Assembly: GCA_022410635.1 (NCBI GenBank)
Contig: JAJVDF010000978.1
Coordinates: 306,010-370,009 of the forward strand
From: Tretioscincus oriximinensis
Lineage: Eukaryota > Chordata > Lepidosauria > Squamata > Gymnophthalmidae
Reading direction: 5' to 3'
Length of the DNA stretch: 64,000 nt
The position numbers were made by a program, and so were the translations under genes. Below, in pieces: positions 34,056 through 45,372 of the stretch; positions within the stretch are counted from its first letter, which is position 1; every line of letters starts with the position of its first letter. The notes under the pieces are model-generated. The model had not been told where the DNA came from. It worked only from the letters and a program-made list of their open reading frames with translations, and did no database searches.

Positions 34056-34467
34056 TGACCAGGCCATCACTAAAAAGAATCCTTCCAGTTTTGATGCCTC
34101 GGGACTTACGCACTAAGTGCAAAAGAAGGCATAGGATGCCGTCTCTGTATTTCCCTTTAATTCCAACCCTCTGCAGCATAAATCAAATGTGGCATTTTAG
34201 GTTCCTTGTGCTGTTTCAACATTTGGTGCTTTAATACTCCATATGTTTCTACAGTGGAACCAGAAATTGACTGGGTTGGGGTTTTTTTTACATTTCTTTT
34301 TATGGCTTCATATATATTTTACTACACAGTTTGAACACTAATCAATGTAAAAATCAATGGTGAGAAAAAAGGGTTATAAATCCTTTGCCTCTGTATGCGA
34401 AGAGTTTCCCGGCTACTGCATGCAACAGGCATTGTTTAAAAAAGAAAAGAAAAACCTGTAATTCTGC

Positions 34468-34860
34468 ACCTAGGAGAAGGAGAAGAAGAAGAAAAAGGAG
34501 GAGGAGGTGATTTTAAACCCCGTTTTTCTCAATCTCAAAGGATTCAAAACCTTCTGTTCTTCTCTCCACAACAGATACCTTGTGAAGTAAGTGAGGCTGA
34601 GAGAGCTCTAAAGAACTGTGACTAGCACAAGGTCACCCAGTAGGCTTTTGTGGAGGAGTGCAGAATCGAACTGGGGGACTTCCAGATACGACTCAGACAC
34701 TCTAACCTCTACACCAGACTGTCTCTCACACCAGACTGACCTAAGAGGAGCCTGTTGGCTCATCTTTCTTTATTTTTTATTTAGGAATTTATATCCTGCC
34801 CTTCACCAAAGGGCCCAGGGCAGGTAACAGAAGATTAAAAGCAACACAAAATACACACTA
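34468..34860 (-). mobile_element. SINE-B plus L2-like tail
   Basis: 34468-34738 is an antisense full-length SINE-B (cgtttttctcaatctcaaag to accagactgtctctc). 34765-34860 is an antisense L2-like tail (atttatatcctgcccttcac). Confidence 0.8.
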
Positions 34861-34984
34861 GTAAAATGTTTAAAAGAGCGACACCCTTCCTCGTTCCCTG
34901 GAAGGACAAATGCAGCATTCTGCCTTGAGTAATGACTCACCAAAGATTCCTTGGCCACTGGTCTTTAGAAGGGTCCTGCCCTGT

Positions 34985-35115
34985 CTTCCCAACCTGGAGG
35001 TGATACTTAAACATCCATTCTAGGAGCCATTGATGCACCTGGTCCCAAATAATGGATCAGTGTTTTTTTAAAACCTGTTCCCAACTCCCTGCAAATGGCC
35101 TTTAAAAGTACCCTG
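34985..35115 (-). mobile_element. CR1 LINE 3' fragment
   Basis: Degraded: ccattctaggagccattgat, tcccaactccctgcaaatgg. Confidence 0.6.
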
Positions 35116-35601
35116 CATTTTCTTTTCATCATATGGAGGCAGATGTAATTTTACGATTTCTATTGCCTTATTTGATCTTCTGTTGTTTGTACATACATTT
35201 TAGAAGCAGATCTCTACTAGTAATAAAACAAGCGTCGCCGATGAGCCTGGTCCAAACTCTGGGATTGGTTTTTACTCCGACCAATCCCAGAGCTCAGATG
35301 GAGGCATCACACGTGCCAGTGGCATCACGGCTCACTGATAGTCAGTGAGCAGTGGCAGGGGCCAAAGCCAGGGGGACACCTGCATCTGCATGCTTCCCCA
35401 ACTAGTTAAATACATAAATGGTTCACAAACTGGAGTTTCAGCAGAATAAGGCACACGGGAGCAAGCCTAGTAAACGCTATAGTCTGTCATTCTATTTTAT
35501 TTATTTGCATGTTCGTTGAAGCAAGCCCTCCTTTTGAATGAAGGCACCTTTCTACTTTGTGAGAAAATTTGGCCAATTGTCCCCCTATCCCCAAGACGTA
35601 C

Positions 35602-36015
35602 CTCAAGATCCGGCATCTCTGTGTCCCCCACTTCGTAGCAGACCGTGTGGATGTCCTTCTCCAGGGCTAGTTTTCTGGGCAGCTCCCCGGCCTCCTTGCT
35701 GTCTCCGAAAGCCGTTTCAATGTAATCTTTCTTCTTCCAGTTTTGGGGGTTGTTTGTTTGGCAGAGCTCAGGGCACAGTGTTGGCTCTGGGCTGTTGAAG
35801 GGTTCAACTGTCCTCTGCAGGCTAGTGACATCCAGGAGTTGATTTGGGGCCATGGTCGAGCCAAGCTGGAGCCAGGGAAGGTTTGGTAGCACAGGGTGAG
35901 ATGGAAAACCCGAGGGATCATGGGGAGAGGCTCGGCTTAGCATCCTGCCCTGGATAGTCACCTTGCCAGTAGGTTTGGCCAACAAAGGATGCTGAAGCTC
36001 ATGGGTGTCCTCCAT
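35602..36015 (-). CDS. TMEM91: TMEM91 first coding exon (cytosolic N-terminal region)
   Basis: The ATG at 36015-36013 opens 138 codons ending exactly at a donor (GAG/gtacgt), phase 0. The exon begins at 36023, after a minus-strand acceptor (ccttcctctag), leaving eight 5' UTR bases. The start MEDTHELQHPLL resembles the N-terminus of mammalian TMEM91, which has an ELQQPLL-type motif by memory. Further on, NQLLDVTSLQRTVEP, a DYIETAFGDS segment and DIHTVCYEVGD look like positions in SYNDIG1. The encoded protein totals 238 residues (138+48+52), against about 170 recalled for human TMEM91. The region is predicted cytosolic and disordered, with no signal peptide. Confidence 0.88.
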
Positions 36016-36220
36016 AGCACCCCCTAGAGGAAGGTGTCAGGAACCTCTCCTCTCTCTGCCTTTCAGCAAATAAAAGCAGGCCTTTTGTTTCAGTTACCTT
36101 TGAGAAGGAATTGAAACACAATTAGGGCACACAGTTGTAATCTTCTCTTAATCTCTCCCTTAATTCTACAGTGGTTTGTGATAACCAAGGCTTTTGTTGT
36201 AACTGGGTACCACCAAAACT

Positions 36221-36619
36221 AGACTGACCAGATTTTCTGAGGCCCAAACTGAGGTAGTTTAATATTCACGCTAATTTGCATATTCATGAATGTGCAAATC
36301 ACCCACCAACATGCATACCCCGCTGAAATATCCACCAGAGAAATCTGCGAAGCATGTGATAATTTTTTTAAATGCGTGAGAATTTTTAAAGTGTGTGAGA
36401 AGTTTGTGAGAAATTTGCATTTTTTATTTTTTAATAAGGGAAGGGTGCCTTCAGAATCTGGCCCCAATGGTGGTGCAGTAATTTTTTAAAAAAATTAAAA
36501 CTTTTTGTAGAAAAAAATCTTGAGCAAAAAACGGGGGAAATGCCCCCCCCCAGGAAAGGCAGTGTGGACACCCCAAAACCGTGTTCCCCCCCCCCAAAAA
36601 AGGGTCATCTGATCAGCCT
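36221..36619 (+). mobile_element. MITE family F, copy 2, with 9-bp target duplication
   Basis: 399 bp. Termini AGACTGACCAGAT and inverted AGGCTGATCAGAT; ACCAAAACT flanks both sides (36212-36220 and 36620-36628). Collinear with 6407-6804. The termini resemble hAT-like reptile MITEs, but a 9-bp duplication would be unusual (8 bp possible if an edge base is shared). Confidence 0.75.
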
Positions 36620-36637
36620 ACCAAAACTATTTTCAGG

Positions 36638-36722
36638 TTGGAGGGAGGTGCTATAGATTGAACTGGCAAGCCTTTGCTTTCGAGACAGTGTTCTACCACT
36701 AAGTTACAGCAGTTTCTGTATT
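36638..36722 (-). repeat. tRNA-like sequence (SINE head)
   Basis: On the minus strand: A-box-like taacttagtggtagaac and B-box-like ccagttcaatct, tRNA-like spacing. Stems are imperfect, so this is a tRNA-derived remnant and not a tRNA gene. Confidence 0.45.
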
Positions 36723-36737
36723 CCAGCAAGACCCCTC

Positions 36738-37130
36738 TATGCAGTTTTCTATAGATGGGTCCCCCAGTCACCTTCCTGTAAGCAGAAAACTTGTTTCCTG
36801 TGGGTGGGACTGGTCACAGATCAGCTAAAGAGGCATCTTCCCACCCAGGGCTAGCTGAAGTGCAGGCTGGGAGCTGTAGTTCACAGTGCAGGGCCCTGCA
36901 CAGGCTGGGGCAGAAGAGGCTGCCCATTATGTGGACTACCGCCAGCACAACAGCAGCTCCATTTCACCTGCCTGACATTTAGGCGGCTGCTGCTGCTACT
37001 GCCAGTTTTGTGAAACTGCTGAGCACCCAAGCTTTTATAATACGGCATAGAAAAGCAGGCAGAAATACAACCAAGAACCATAAAGCAGGAATTCTGCCAG
37101 AAGATGAGAAACCAAAAGCTGATCATTTGT
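36738..37130 (-). mobile_element. Family D repeat (putative MITE), copy 2
   Basis: Inverted copy: ccttcctgtaagcagaaaac at its plus-strand left end, gggctagctgaagtgcaggc, agcttttataatacggcata, tctgccagaag at the right. Confidence 0.7.
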
Positions 37131-37185
37131 TATTGTTGACAACTGGGACCCTGTCTACAGAAATAGTTTGCCATTGTTTACTTCT

Positions 37186-37425
37186 AGTAGGCACGAATGG
37201 TGCAGTCACTAAGGAGACCATCTCTCATTTGGGAGATGGGGTTTCGAGGCCCTGTGTCGGACATGGGAAAGGATGAGCACCTTCTATGAGCCTGCTGCTC
37301 TAGCCAACCCAGCTATTCGAAAGCAGGAACTGCAAGGAATTGCAACAGACTGCGACTAGATAAATGGGAACCACCGCAGCATGTGGGGAAGATAGAATTT
37401 AAGCCTTTGGGCAAAGAACGTGTTA
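37186..37425 (+). mobile_element. SINE-A
   Basis: Head cacgaatggtgcagtcacta and gggtttcgaggccctgtgtc; middle ctctagccaacccagctatt; ends at aagcctttgggcaaag. Confidence 0.88.
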
Positions 37426-37959
37426 GCATAATTCTATGGATTATTAATCCTTCTTGAAAGTAATACCTTACACAAGAGGGAGTTACTGTTGATTGACAGG
37501 TGTCACATCAGAGGAGATCTGCTCTAAATCTGCAGGAAAAACATGCCATTTCGCGTACCTTCCAGAACATCTGTTTAGGGTTCCGTTTCCATGATGCCTG
37601 ATATTTCATAGACTGAAAAAGAGATACGAGTGGACACGGAATTACTTCAAGCGAACGCTCTTTGTACCTTATAGAAAGGGCTGGTAAGCCTAATTCAGCA
37701 AGTAATTCAATACAGTTCTCCAAAAGATTAGTGCAATAGCTAAAGGAAGCATTTGAAAGAGATTTTAGAAAGATTGTTGGATTTCTGGGGATCATAAAAT
37801 GGGGAGGAAAGAAACGCAAATTGTGAATGCTCGTAAGCAGAAGATGTAGCAATAAATCTGCTTCTGCATTGGTAGATTATAGTTGGCACTTGGAAAAATG
37901 CAGAAAACAAGTATGCACATATAATAAAAGGTGTGTTTAACATTGCACGGTATAATGAC

Positions 37960-38280
37960 CAAAGACAAGGCTTGGAACTTTCACAGCTACAGAGACCAAT
38001 GGCAGGGCTTGGAACTTTGGCAGCCTCTAGAGACCAGTGACAGGGCTCAGAACTTTGGCAGCCTCCAGAGTCTTGGGTTGGAACTGGCTAAAAGGCAGAA
38101 AACAGCAGGAAGTAATAAATGGGCAGTTGTCTGGATAGAAAGATGAGAGAAGTGGAATACCCCAGGGCTCAGTACTGGGACCAGCACTGGGAGGGAATGA
38201 AAGGAAAGAAAGGAAGAACAAAGGAAGGAATGGATGGAAGAAAGAAGGGAAGGAAGAAAAAGAAGTGTCATGACCAGACC
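37960..38280 (+). repeat. Composite repeat E, copy 2 (5' parts)
   Basis: Three imperfect ~45-bp units (agagaccagtgacagggctc, gaactttggcagcctc) precede a CR1-RT-like stub (aactggctaaaaggcagaaa to aataccccagggctcagtac), then a purine tract at 38190-38275. Confidence 0.6.
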
Positions 38281-38289
38281 TGTTGGTGA

Positions 38290-38760
38290 CTGTTCATCTA
38301 AAGAAGTGGAGATGGATTTAGTGCAGCCAGCCATTTCAGTTCCTCCACTCCCTTCTCTCTCTCCTGTCTCTCAAGATTTACAAGCAGTGGAACCTGAAGA
38401 AGATGTAAGTCAGTACAGGGTAAGGGACATTTTGGAGTCCCGACAGGAATTTGCAAATATCAGAAAGTCAAAAAGCCTCAAGCATAAGGTGAAGTCATCA
38501 CGTGTCACGTCAGAGTGAGTTATTTAAGAGCTGTGCTCTTTACAGCAGCTGCTGGGAATCAATTTTTGTCTTAAGTCAGCTGTGTTTGGAATCTCCGGAC
38601 TGTATTTATCCTGCCTGGTTTTTCTGTGCTTCTGACCCTGGAACTCTCTGTGATACTGATATTGTTGCGATCGGAGTCACAACATATATGAGATACGTGT
38701 TGGATTTTCATGGACCCTTCAGAAAGGCTGTGAGGTCATCTTTCTGCTGAACCTCCAGAC
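38290..38760 (+). pseudogene. Possible Ty3/gypsy-type pol C-terminal (chromodomain-like) remnant and LTR-like sequence
   Basis: Frame 38234-38518 ends in an acidic/proline linker and EEDVSQYRVRDILESRQ, which looks like the first strands of a retroelement chromodomain, then breaks off. The following 240 bases (ttatttaagagctgtgctct, ctgtatttatcctgcctggt) look like an LTR promoter/R region. No integrase or protease visible. Tentative. Confidence 0.35.
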
Positions 38761-38819
38761 CTCATCCTGGGGCTCCTTTTTATTGAGATATCACAAGGCT
38801 TGCACAATCCTTGTCTGCC

Positions 38820-39000
38820 TTTGCATGAACAATGGTTAATTAACACATTGGGCAGAATTTAATCTTTCCTGATCTGCAGAGTAAACCTGAGCTTTATCCG
38901 TGGTGTGCCAGTGGAAAGCAGATTACCTATTAGCCCAGATAAATTAATCACGGAGCCAGTGTACTTTTAGGCTTAGAAAAGGCTGAAGCATTTTTCCCAG
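38820..39000. other. Repeat-free stretch, candidate conserved noncoding element
   Basis: aatggttaattaacacattg, gcagattacctattagccca and gataaattaatcacggagcc in non-repetitive sequence, inside TMEM91 intron 1. Confidence 0.3.
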
Positions 39001-39239
39001 AATACTAAGAATATTCTGGAGATATATGATTCGCACAGATATATTTCTGGATACCTCTGACCTTGGAACTGTTTGACACTGATAACTTCTTGCCTCTTTT
39101 CGACTTATTTATTTTGGGCCCACGGTGCTAGTGTACAGTGCTAGGCCTTTATTAGTAGTAGTGGTAGGGACTTATTGTCTCTTCCCCACCATACTGCAGC
39201 TCCTGTAGACAAGCAGAAGTGTGTGTGTCTCCTGGATGT

Positions 39240-39435
39240 GACAATAAGGAAAAGAAAAGGAAAGAAAGGAGAAAGAAGGAAATAAAAAAGGAACAAAACA
39301 AAGAAGCAGCATTTGAAAGGGGAATGGGAGGGGGAACAAGGAAGGGAAAGTGTGGTGGAGGCATGGATAGGAGCAAAGGGGAGGATGGGCTAAAGCCTGT
39401 TGCATTACCATAACGCAACAAGCTAATTCCACTAG
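39240..39435 (+). repeat. Composite repeat E, purine tract and 3' tail
   Basis: Purine tract 39240-39350, then tggataggagcaaagggg and cgcaacaagctaattccact, matching the end of the copy at 17725. Confidence 0.6.
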
Positions 39436-39697
39436 TATTGAATAAAAAACATTTCTTGGCTGGGACATAATAGCATCCAATCGTATTGGCAATTTGAAAT
39501 GGTACGTTTCAACTAAGAGAACAATGATCAACATAAAAGGATCTCCCTCTGGTGCTGCTGGTTTGTTCTTACAAATCACCACATCACACTGAACTGCATT
39601 ATGCGAATAATTGCTATCTGTAGGAAAGCAGGGTGTCGGGGACTGGAGAGAATTAAATCTGTCCACATAAATTCATGGTGTTTTCAGAGAGAAGGAC

Positions 39698-40010
39698 GGT
39701 TGAGCAATGTACATTAATTGCACCATGGAAGGGCTAATCTAGCAATGTACATCAATGTTGGCACAAATAACAGATCCAGTCTATCAATATACATCTATGA
39801 CACCAGAGACAGGAAATCCAATGGAGACATGAAGAATAGGTACAGTCTAGCAATAGACAACTAGGGTTCCATGGTAGGAGATCCAACCTATCAATGTCCA
39901 TCGATGGTGGTATGAAGAATAGATCTAGTCTAGCAATGTACATCTATGGTTACAAGGTAGGATACCCCAACCTGCCAATGTACATCCATAGTGGCATGCT
40001 AGGAGTTCTA
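39698..40010. repeat. Diverged ~43-bp minisatellite
   Basis: The phrase tctagcaatgtacatctatg-like plus a ggcatgaagaatag/aggag-like half recurs about seven times. The minus-strand translation shows the pattern YIARLDLFF / DIDRLDLLP. Confidence 0.8.
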
Positions 40011-40980
40011 CAATAATGGCGGAACTAAATGAGCTATAAGAAAACCCGGAGTAATTGGGCTTTTTAGTGAGAGGATTGCTCTCAACGCGTGACCATGTGC
40101 GGCAGATTCGCCTTGATGTCACTACCATAGAGAAATCGGTTGTGCGGGTGCAGCTTATGTCAAGAATTATGTGAAGGCACAGACTTTAGAAAGACACTGA
40201 AAATGGGTTTCTGTGTTGGAAAGACAAATCTGTTATTTTACGTCAATCTGTGTGCTACGTTGCTCATCACATTGCAAAGGAGTTTGGGGTTTATTTATAA
40301 CCCAGAACATTTCAAAAATAATAATTCTGGATTAAATTAACAACATAGTGGGAGATAGTTATGAAGGGACGGGGATTTAAATAACAAGTAGGACGATCGG
40401 TTTGTGTTAACATTTTTTTTAAAATTAGCCTGCGATGGAAGCTTTGGAAAGGATTGCCAGGGTTGAGAAGGAGGCATCTCTGGGGCTTTTTCTGATTCAT
40501 TGCAATTGGCTGGTATCCTGACCAAACTGCTGCCTCTCTGTAACCTTTACACCAGCCCTTGCAGCAATTGGCAGTCTCTGACGGCACATTGGCATAATGC
40601 GATTGCAGGAACCAAATTCAAACAGGCCGTCTGGGGCTTTTTAATTCCGGTCAGGGCTTCCACCAACTCAGAAGCCCGTTGCACCGTGAAATTCAGTGCA
40701 GCCATGTGGGAATTCTGAAGCAGGGATCGAGAGGCTGGAATCAAACATGTGGCAGCCTATGTGCTCCCCCCAATGCACCACAGTGACTCTCCCAATGCAA
40801 CTTCAGAAGATAGCGTGCCTCTTCCATTTGGCAGCAATGCAAGCAAGCGTCTAATTTTGCCCCTTTAGATCTCAAACAGAATTACAGACCCAACCTTATG
40901 TAACTTTTGTTACAAAACACTTGGCCAGTGCTGGGAATTGCGCAAGAATTGTACATTTTGTAGGATTGTCCACGCTCGTA
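40010..40980. other. TMEM91 intron, unassigned
   Basis: Short frames on both strands without domains; no repeat recognised. Confidence 0.35.
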
Positions 40981-40984
40981 CAAA

Positions 40985-41190
40985 TTCACTGGCAGCGGTG
41001 TACAATAAATACCCCAGGGCCAGAAGTGACATCATTGTGAAGTAACTTCCGCCCCCCTGCTTTGGGAAAGAGCACCCTGGGGCTTGAAGTTATATCACAA
41101 ATGATGTCACTTCCGTTCTCTGCTTCTGGGAATGGCACCTGGAGTGACGTCACTTCCAGTTCCACCCGGAAACGACATCAAAAAATTTCT
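40985..41190. repeat. CRE-bearing repeat G, copy 1
   Basis: Repeated phrases (agtgacatcattgtgaagta, atgatgtcacttccgttctc, gagtgacgtcacttccagtt). Full TGACGTCA at 41145-41152. Related blocks at 41560-41700 and 53270-53430. Confidence 0.55.
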
Positions 41191-41325
41191 GGCAGAATTT
41201 CCGTTTTAAGGTTTTAAGTTGTATTTCTGCTTATGCCCAGTCTCGATCACAGGAAACAGTTTTTCTGCTTACAGGAAAGTGGTTGGGGACCCTTCTATCC
41301 CACAACGTATGTAAAATTCCCATGT
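41190..41325 (+). mobile_element. Family D repeat, internally deleted copy 3
   Basis: The first ~60 bases (ggcagaatttccgttttaag, gttgtatttctgc) jump directly to the last ~60 (caggaaacagtttttctgct, tacaggaaagtggt). Confidence 0.7.
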
Positions 41326-41339
41326 GCCCTGAAGAAACT

Positions 41340-41960
41340 GAGAGCAATAGACCTGCACTCCATTTGCTGTTGAGAGGGGCAGCGGCACAACCAATAGGAC
41401 TTCCTCTGCAGTCAGAGTTGGGAGCTGCACGAGTATCATGTGCAATTTCTGAGATCATATACCCTTGCACAAGATCCCAGATCTTGTGCAGGGGTATACG
41501 AGAAAGCAAATGCCCCCCCCAACCCCCACCCCTTACACGGGGGCAGCCATTTTAATGGAAGTACATTATTTTGACGTCACTTCCGGACAATGGTGCCTAG
41601 AGTGACGTCACTTCCTGTCGCATGTGCTCCGCATGCGTGAGATAACCCAGGGCTGCACCAGATAGTCAGGCTTCTTGCTCAATATCTGGCTTCCGGCAGC
41701 TCCCAAGACTGCTTGTAGTTCTTAAGGCCCAGGCAAGTTGATATGAGAGAAGACCTTATTTAAGGTATTTGGGACCCAAGTCATTTGGGGCCTTCTAGGT
41801 TAAAGTTAATACCTTGAGTTGGCTTTGGCAGGCAGTGCAGCTCTTTCAAGACGTGTGTCCGGCTCCTTGGTCCTCCGGTCAACAGTCCAGCTGCTGCATC
41901 CTGTACCAACTGCAGCTTCCAGACCGTTTTCAAGGGCAGCCCCACAGAGTTGACACCTGC
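41340..41960 (-). mobile_element. L2-like LINE, split by repeat G
   Basis: Antisense: ttgctgttgagaggggcagc before the gap; after about 41700 aaggcccaggcaagttgata and, in RT codons, gcatcctgtaccaactgcag and gttttcaagggcagccccac (complement of GLPLKTVWKLQLVQ-type codons). Confidence 0.7.
41425..41700. repeat. CRE-bearing repeat G, copy 2
   Basis: TGACGTCA at 41572-41579 and 41603-41610, both followed by CTTCC; then gcgtgagataacccagggct and caatatctggcttccggcag. Inside the L2-like copy. Confidence 0.6.
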
Positions 41961-42395
41961 CCCTTGTTCATATCTTTTTTGTGACTTAAAAGCCTAACGA
42001 ATTCTTCAACCCAGAGGGAAAGAGAAACATCACATTCCAATGAACCAAACCCCGAGGACTTGTAAACCAGACAGACACGCAGGGTATCAAATTGAGTTGT
42101 CTATTGAGCGATCTATAAAGAGAGAGAGAGGCGTTTGTTCTGACTATATCAAACAGCATCTCTTATTTGACTTGCACAAATGATCTGTCAATTACGGGTG
42201 GCCACGTTCCCTGGAACTGTGCGTCATTTCTGTGGCCAGAAGGGTGTGAATTTTTTACTCCCTCGATTGCCTTTGCTTCCCGAAAAATGCTTGGGTACAT
42301 GGGGGAGAACAAGAGGAAATGCTGTTCATTTGCAAGGGGATATTCATAGCTTTTTGTCAAAACTACCCTGTTTGGGAATGTATGTGTTGGAACCT
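41961..42395. other. TMEM91 intron, repeat-free
   Basis: (GA)n run at about 42118-42130; the rest (catctcttatttgacttgca, gatctgtcaattacgggtgg) is unique and may be conserved. No gene. Confidence 0.35.
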
Positions 42396-42399
42396 GGAG

Positions 42400-42625
42400 C
42401 CAGTCTTTCAACTGAGAGATCTGGTTTTGAGGCCCTGTGTTGGACGTGGTGAGGGGTGAGTGCCTTCTACTGGCCTTCTGCTCTAGCCAGCTCAGCTACT
42501 CAAAAGAAAATAGATTTGCAATCTATGTGTCAATTAGGTAAATGAGTACCACCATTAACCTGGTGGGAAAGATAGAATAGATGTAAGCCGCTTCATCATC
42601 ATCATCATCATCATCATCATTATTA
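42400..42625 (+). mobile_element. SINE-A with (ATC)n tail
   Basis: gatctggttttgaggccctg, gctctagccagctcagctac, attaacctggtgggaaagat, then (CAT)n at 42595-42622. Confidence 0.85.
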
Positions 42626-42654
42626 TTGCTAATGCTTTTTTTAACCATAGGCAG

Positions 42655-43030
42655 CTTCCTGTTTCTTTACTTCCTGATAGAATTTCCGTTTCCTATTGTA
42701 TAGTTTTAAGTTGTATTTTTTCATGATGACAAGTGCTTATTATGAAAGCTTAGATGCCCAGTAGCAGCAGCAGCAGCAACCCAAATGTGAAAAAACTGGA
42801 GAGAGTTGTGGTGGTGGCTGTGGGGCAGTGGTGCCTGCTGGGAAGTATAATCAGAACAGAGGGCAGCCTCTTCTGCCCAGCTTGTGTGGGGCCCTGTCCT
42901 GCAGACTACAGCTCCCAGCTTGCACCGCAGCTAGCCCTGGGTGGTAGGAAGCTCTTAACCCATTCCTGCCCACAGGAAACATTTTTTCTGCTTACAGGTA
43001 GTTGGCTGGGGGACTTGTCTATATTGAATT
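42655..43030 (+). mobile_element. Family D repeat (putative MITE), copy 4
   Basis: Long copy. Left end tacttcctgatagaatttcc, right end ggaaacattttttctgctta plus caggtag form imperfect inverted ends. Middle gcccagtagcagcagcagca and actacagctcccagcttgca. Confidence 0.75.
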
Positions 43031-43639
43031 GACCACAGTTAAATATTTAGGTTGCAATTCTTATTCCGGTGCAGCATTATTAAGACATTTGCATTGGGGA
43101 GAAAAAAACCCAGAAGCACTTTGTTGAGGCAGAATCAAAATATAACCTTTTGGAATAAGAATTGTTGTTTATTTTTGTGCAAATGTCGAAGCGAAGGGAG
43201 TGAGGTGTGCTTGCCATTTCCAACTAATGCAACTGGGTTTGTAGTTCCTGGCACAGTCAGGCACAGAAATATCTGTTTTCATTGCTGTGTGACAGCAAAC
43301 AGATCAAATTCATCTTGGCTAAAGAGAAATGGCATTCAGATTAGCATAGATAGGGGAGTTCCAAGTCATTGTTTTCTGAAATCAGTCTCTACGCATGCAA
43401 ATCAGTCTCTTTCACATGCAAAACAAAGCATCTGTTTTATATGCAGAAGATCCTAGGTTAATGTAATTCTCAGGAAGAAGAGAAGGCAAATCATCATCCC
43501 TACTTTTGATTTACTTTAGGACAGGGGGTCCTAAAAGCTGAGAGAGGTCATGTAAAAGGTGGGGGGTAATCAAATATACTTCTCTAGATTTATCCAGATC
43601 CAGATCCTAGTTAGGTGTTCCTTAGCATTTAAAAAAATA

Positions 43640-43910
43640 GACAAAAGTTCATGCTAACCACCTTCTTTTGTTAGTCTCCAGGGTGCTAATAAGTTTTCCT
43701 TGCTAGACTCCATTGCATCAGAAGTAGATTGGTCTACGAAAGCTCATGCTGCCTACCTTTTCCTTGATAGTCAATTTCAGAGAAATAGCCGTAGAAAGTC
43801 CAGCAAAGGAGCTAGAAGCACTTTGAGACTAACTTGAGAAAAGTGGGTGGCCTAAGCTTTCGTAGACACGTCTACTTCTTCAGATGCATCTTTTCCTTGT
43901 TAGTCTGTTT
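43640..43910. mobile_element. Foldback-type dispersed repeat
   Basis: tctacgaaagctcatgctgc (43732) is inverted as ggcctaagctttcgtagaca (43850); both ends carry tagtct..-type phrases. The largest copy of the family in the window. Confidence 0.6.
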
Positions 43911-43974
43911 CTAAAGGGTGACTAGATTTTCTGGACCCAGACTAACAGGGCTATTTCTTTAGCAAACCATTTAT

Positions 43975-44030
43975 TGACTGACTGGTACATTGATTGATTG
44001 ATTGACTGACTAATTGATCGATTCCTCCTC
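43975..44030. repeat. (GATT/GACT)n short tandem repeat
   Basis: ttgattgattgattgactga with variants. Confidence 0.85.
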
Positions 44031-44099
44031 ACCCCACAATTTATTGAACAATATACCCATTTTATTTGAATGGCTCTAGTTGTTATGACTACCGGCAGC

Positions 44100-44535
44100 C
44101 TTGACAAATAAATTATGCTCCGTCTTTGGCTCCTACTCACTCCCTTCTGTTGTGTTATTTTATCACACACACACACCCTTAGCCACCTGCATCCCGGTTG
44201 CCCTGTTTTATATTCAGCTTGGCTGCCCCTTTCCTTGGCCAAGGTTTCCAAAGGGATCTTGCTTTTAATTTTCAAGATGCAAGGAACGAAAGATCATTCT
44301 GGCTTCTTCTAGGGAGAGCAGAATCTGAAAGCAGGATGCTGCTTTCCCCACATCCCACTTCACACGGAGACCCCAGAGGACGCCTGGAGCAGTAAGGGAA
44401 AATCGTGTTCTTGAAGGCATTGAACTCTGCATGTGCTTCTGTGCAAAACAGGAGTTGGGAGGGTGAGGGAAAGGCCATATGCTTAATGCTTTATGTTCCA
44501 GGAAGAAGTCCTTCCACAGGGATGATAGCAGACCC
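44100..44535. other. TMEM91 intron, unassigned
   Basis: Includes an (AC)n run at 44165; no repeat family or exon recognised. Confidence 0.35.
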
Positions 44536-44539
44536 TCCT

Positions 44540-45037
44540 AGAATCATAGAGTTGGAAGGGACCTCCAGGGTCATGGAATCCAACCCTCTGCACAATGTAG
44601 GATTCACTAAAGTATCCCAGATAGATGGCTGTTCGGCCTCGGTTTGAAGACTTCCAGTGGAGGTGAAACCACGTCCTGTGGCAACCTCTTCCACCTTTGC
44701 TGTCAGAAAGCTTTTTTCTGACATCTATATCTACTTTCTTGCAGTTTCATCCTGTTGTTTCTAGTCTTTCCGTGTGAAATGAGAACAACGCTAATCCCTC
44801 TGCTCTGTGGCAGCCCTTCAGATATTTGTAGACAGCGATCGGTTTTCTCTTTTGCAGACTAAACATCCCTAGATCCTTTAACTGTTCCTCATAGAATATG
44901 GTTTCCAGGCCACTCACTGTCCTTATAATTCTTAATTCCTCTGCTGTGTGCAGAGACAGGATGGGTGTTGGCATGAGTTAGGACCCGATGACCCTGGAGA
45001 TCCCTTCCAACTCTATAATTCTAGGATTCTAGGACAG
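44540..45037 (-). mobile_element. CR1 LINE of the bird-like subfamily, with opposed 3' ends
   Basis: 44540-44950 is antisense (agaatcatagagttggaagg, ttctgacatctatatctact, tccctctgctctgtggcagc). 44955-45037 is a sense 3' terminus of the same subfamily (gatgaccctggagatccctt, attctaggattctagg). Confidence 0.88.
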
Positions 45038-45372
45038 ACATGGGAAAGTATTTTTTTTTCACCCAGAGAGTCATTGGTCTGTGGAATTTTCTTCCATGAG
45101 AGGGGGTGGTAGCTAGCAGCCTGGATATCTTTAAGATAGGATCAGATAAGTTCATGGACACCAAGGGTATAAATAGCTACTAGGGTGGATCTTTTCATGC
45201 TGCCTCCAAGACCGGATTCCTGAAATACAGGGAAGTCAGGAACAGTTGAGGGTTTTGTCTTCTTCTACTTGAGAATGCCCAAGTAGGCCATTGGTGGGCC
45301 ACTGGGTGAGACAGAATGCTGGACTAATAGGCTCTGGCCCCATTCAACAGGGCTCCTCTTAAGTGTTCTTAT
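45033..45372 (+). mobile_element. CR1 LINE 3' end
   Basis: Sense: acccagagagtcattggtct, agctagcagcctggatatct, acagggctcctcttaagtgt. Confidence 0.9.

Noticed and set aside
36791..36982. Small frames with CAG/CTG-type repeats as a coding exon
   Set aside because: They belong to family D repeat copies seen elsewhere in the window.
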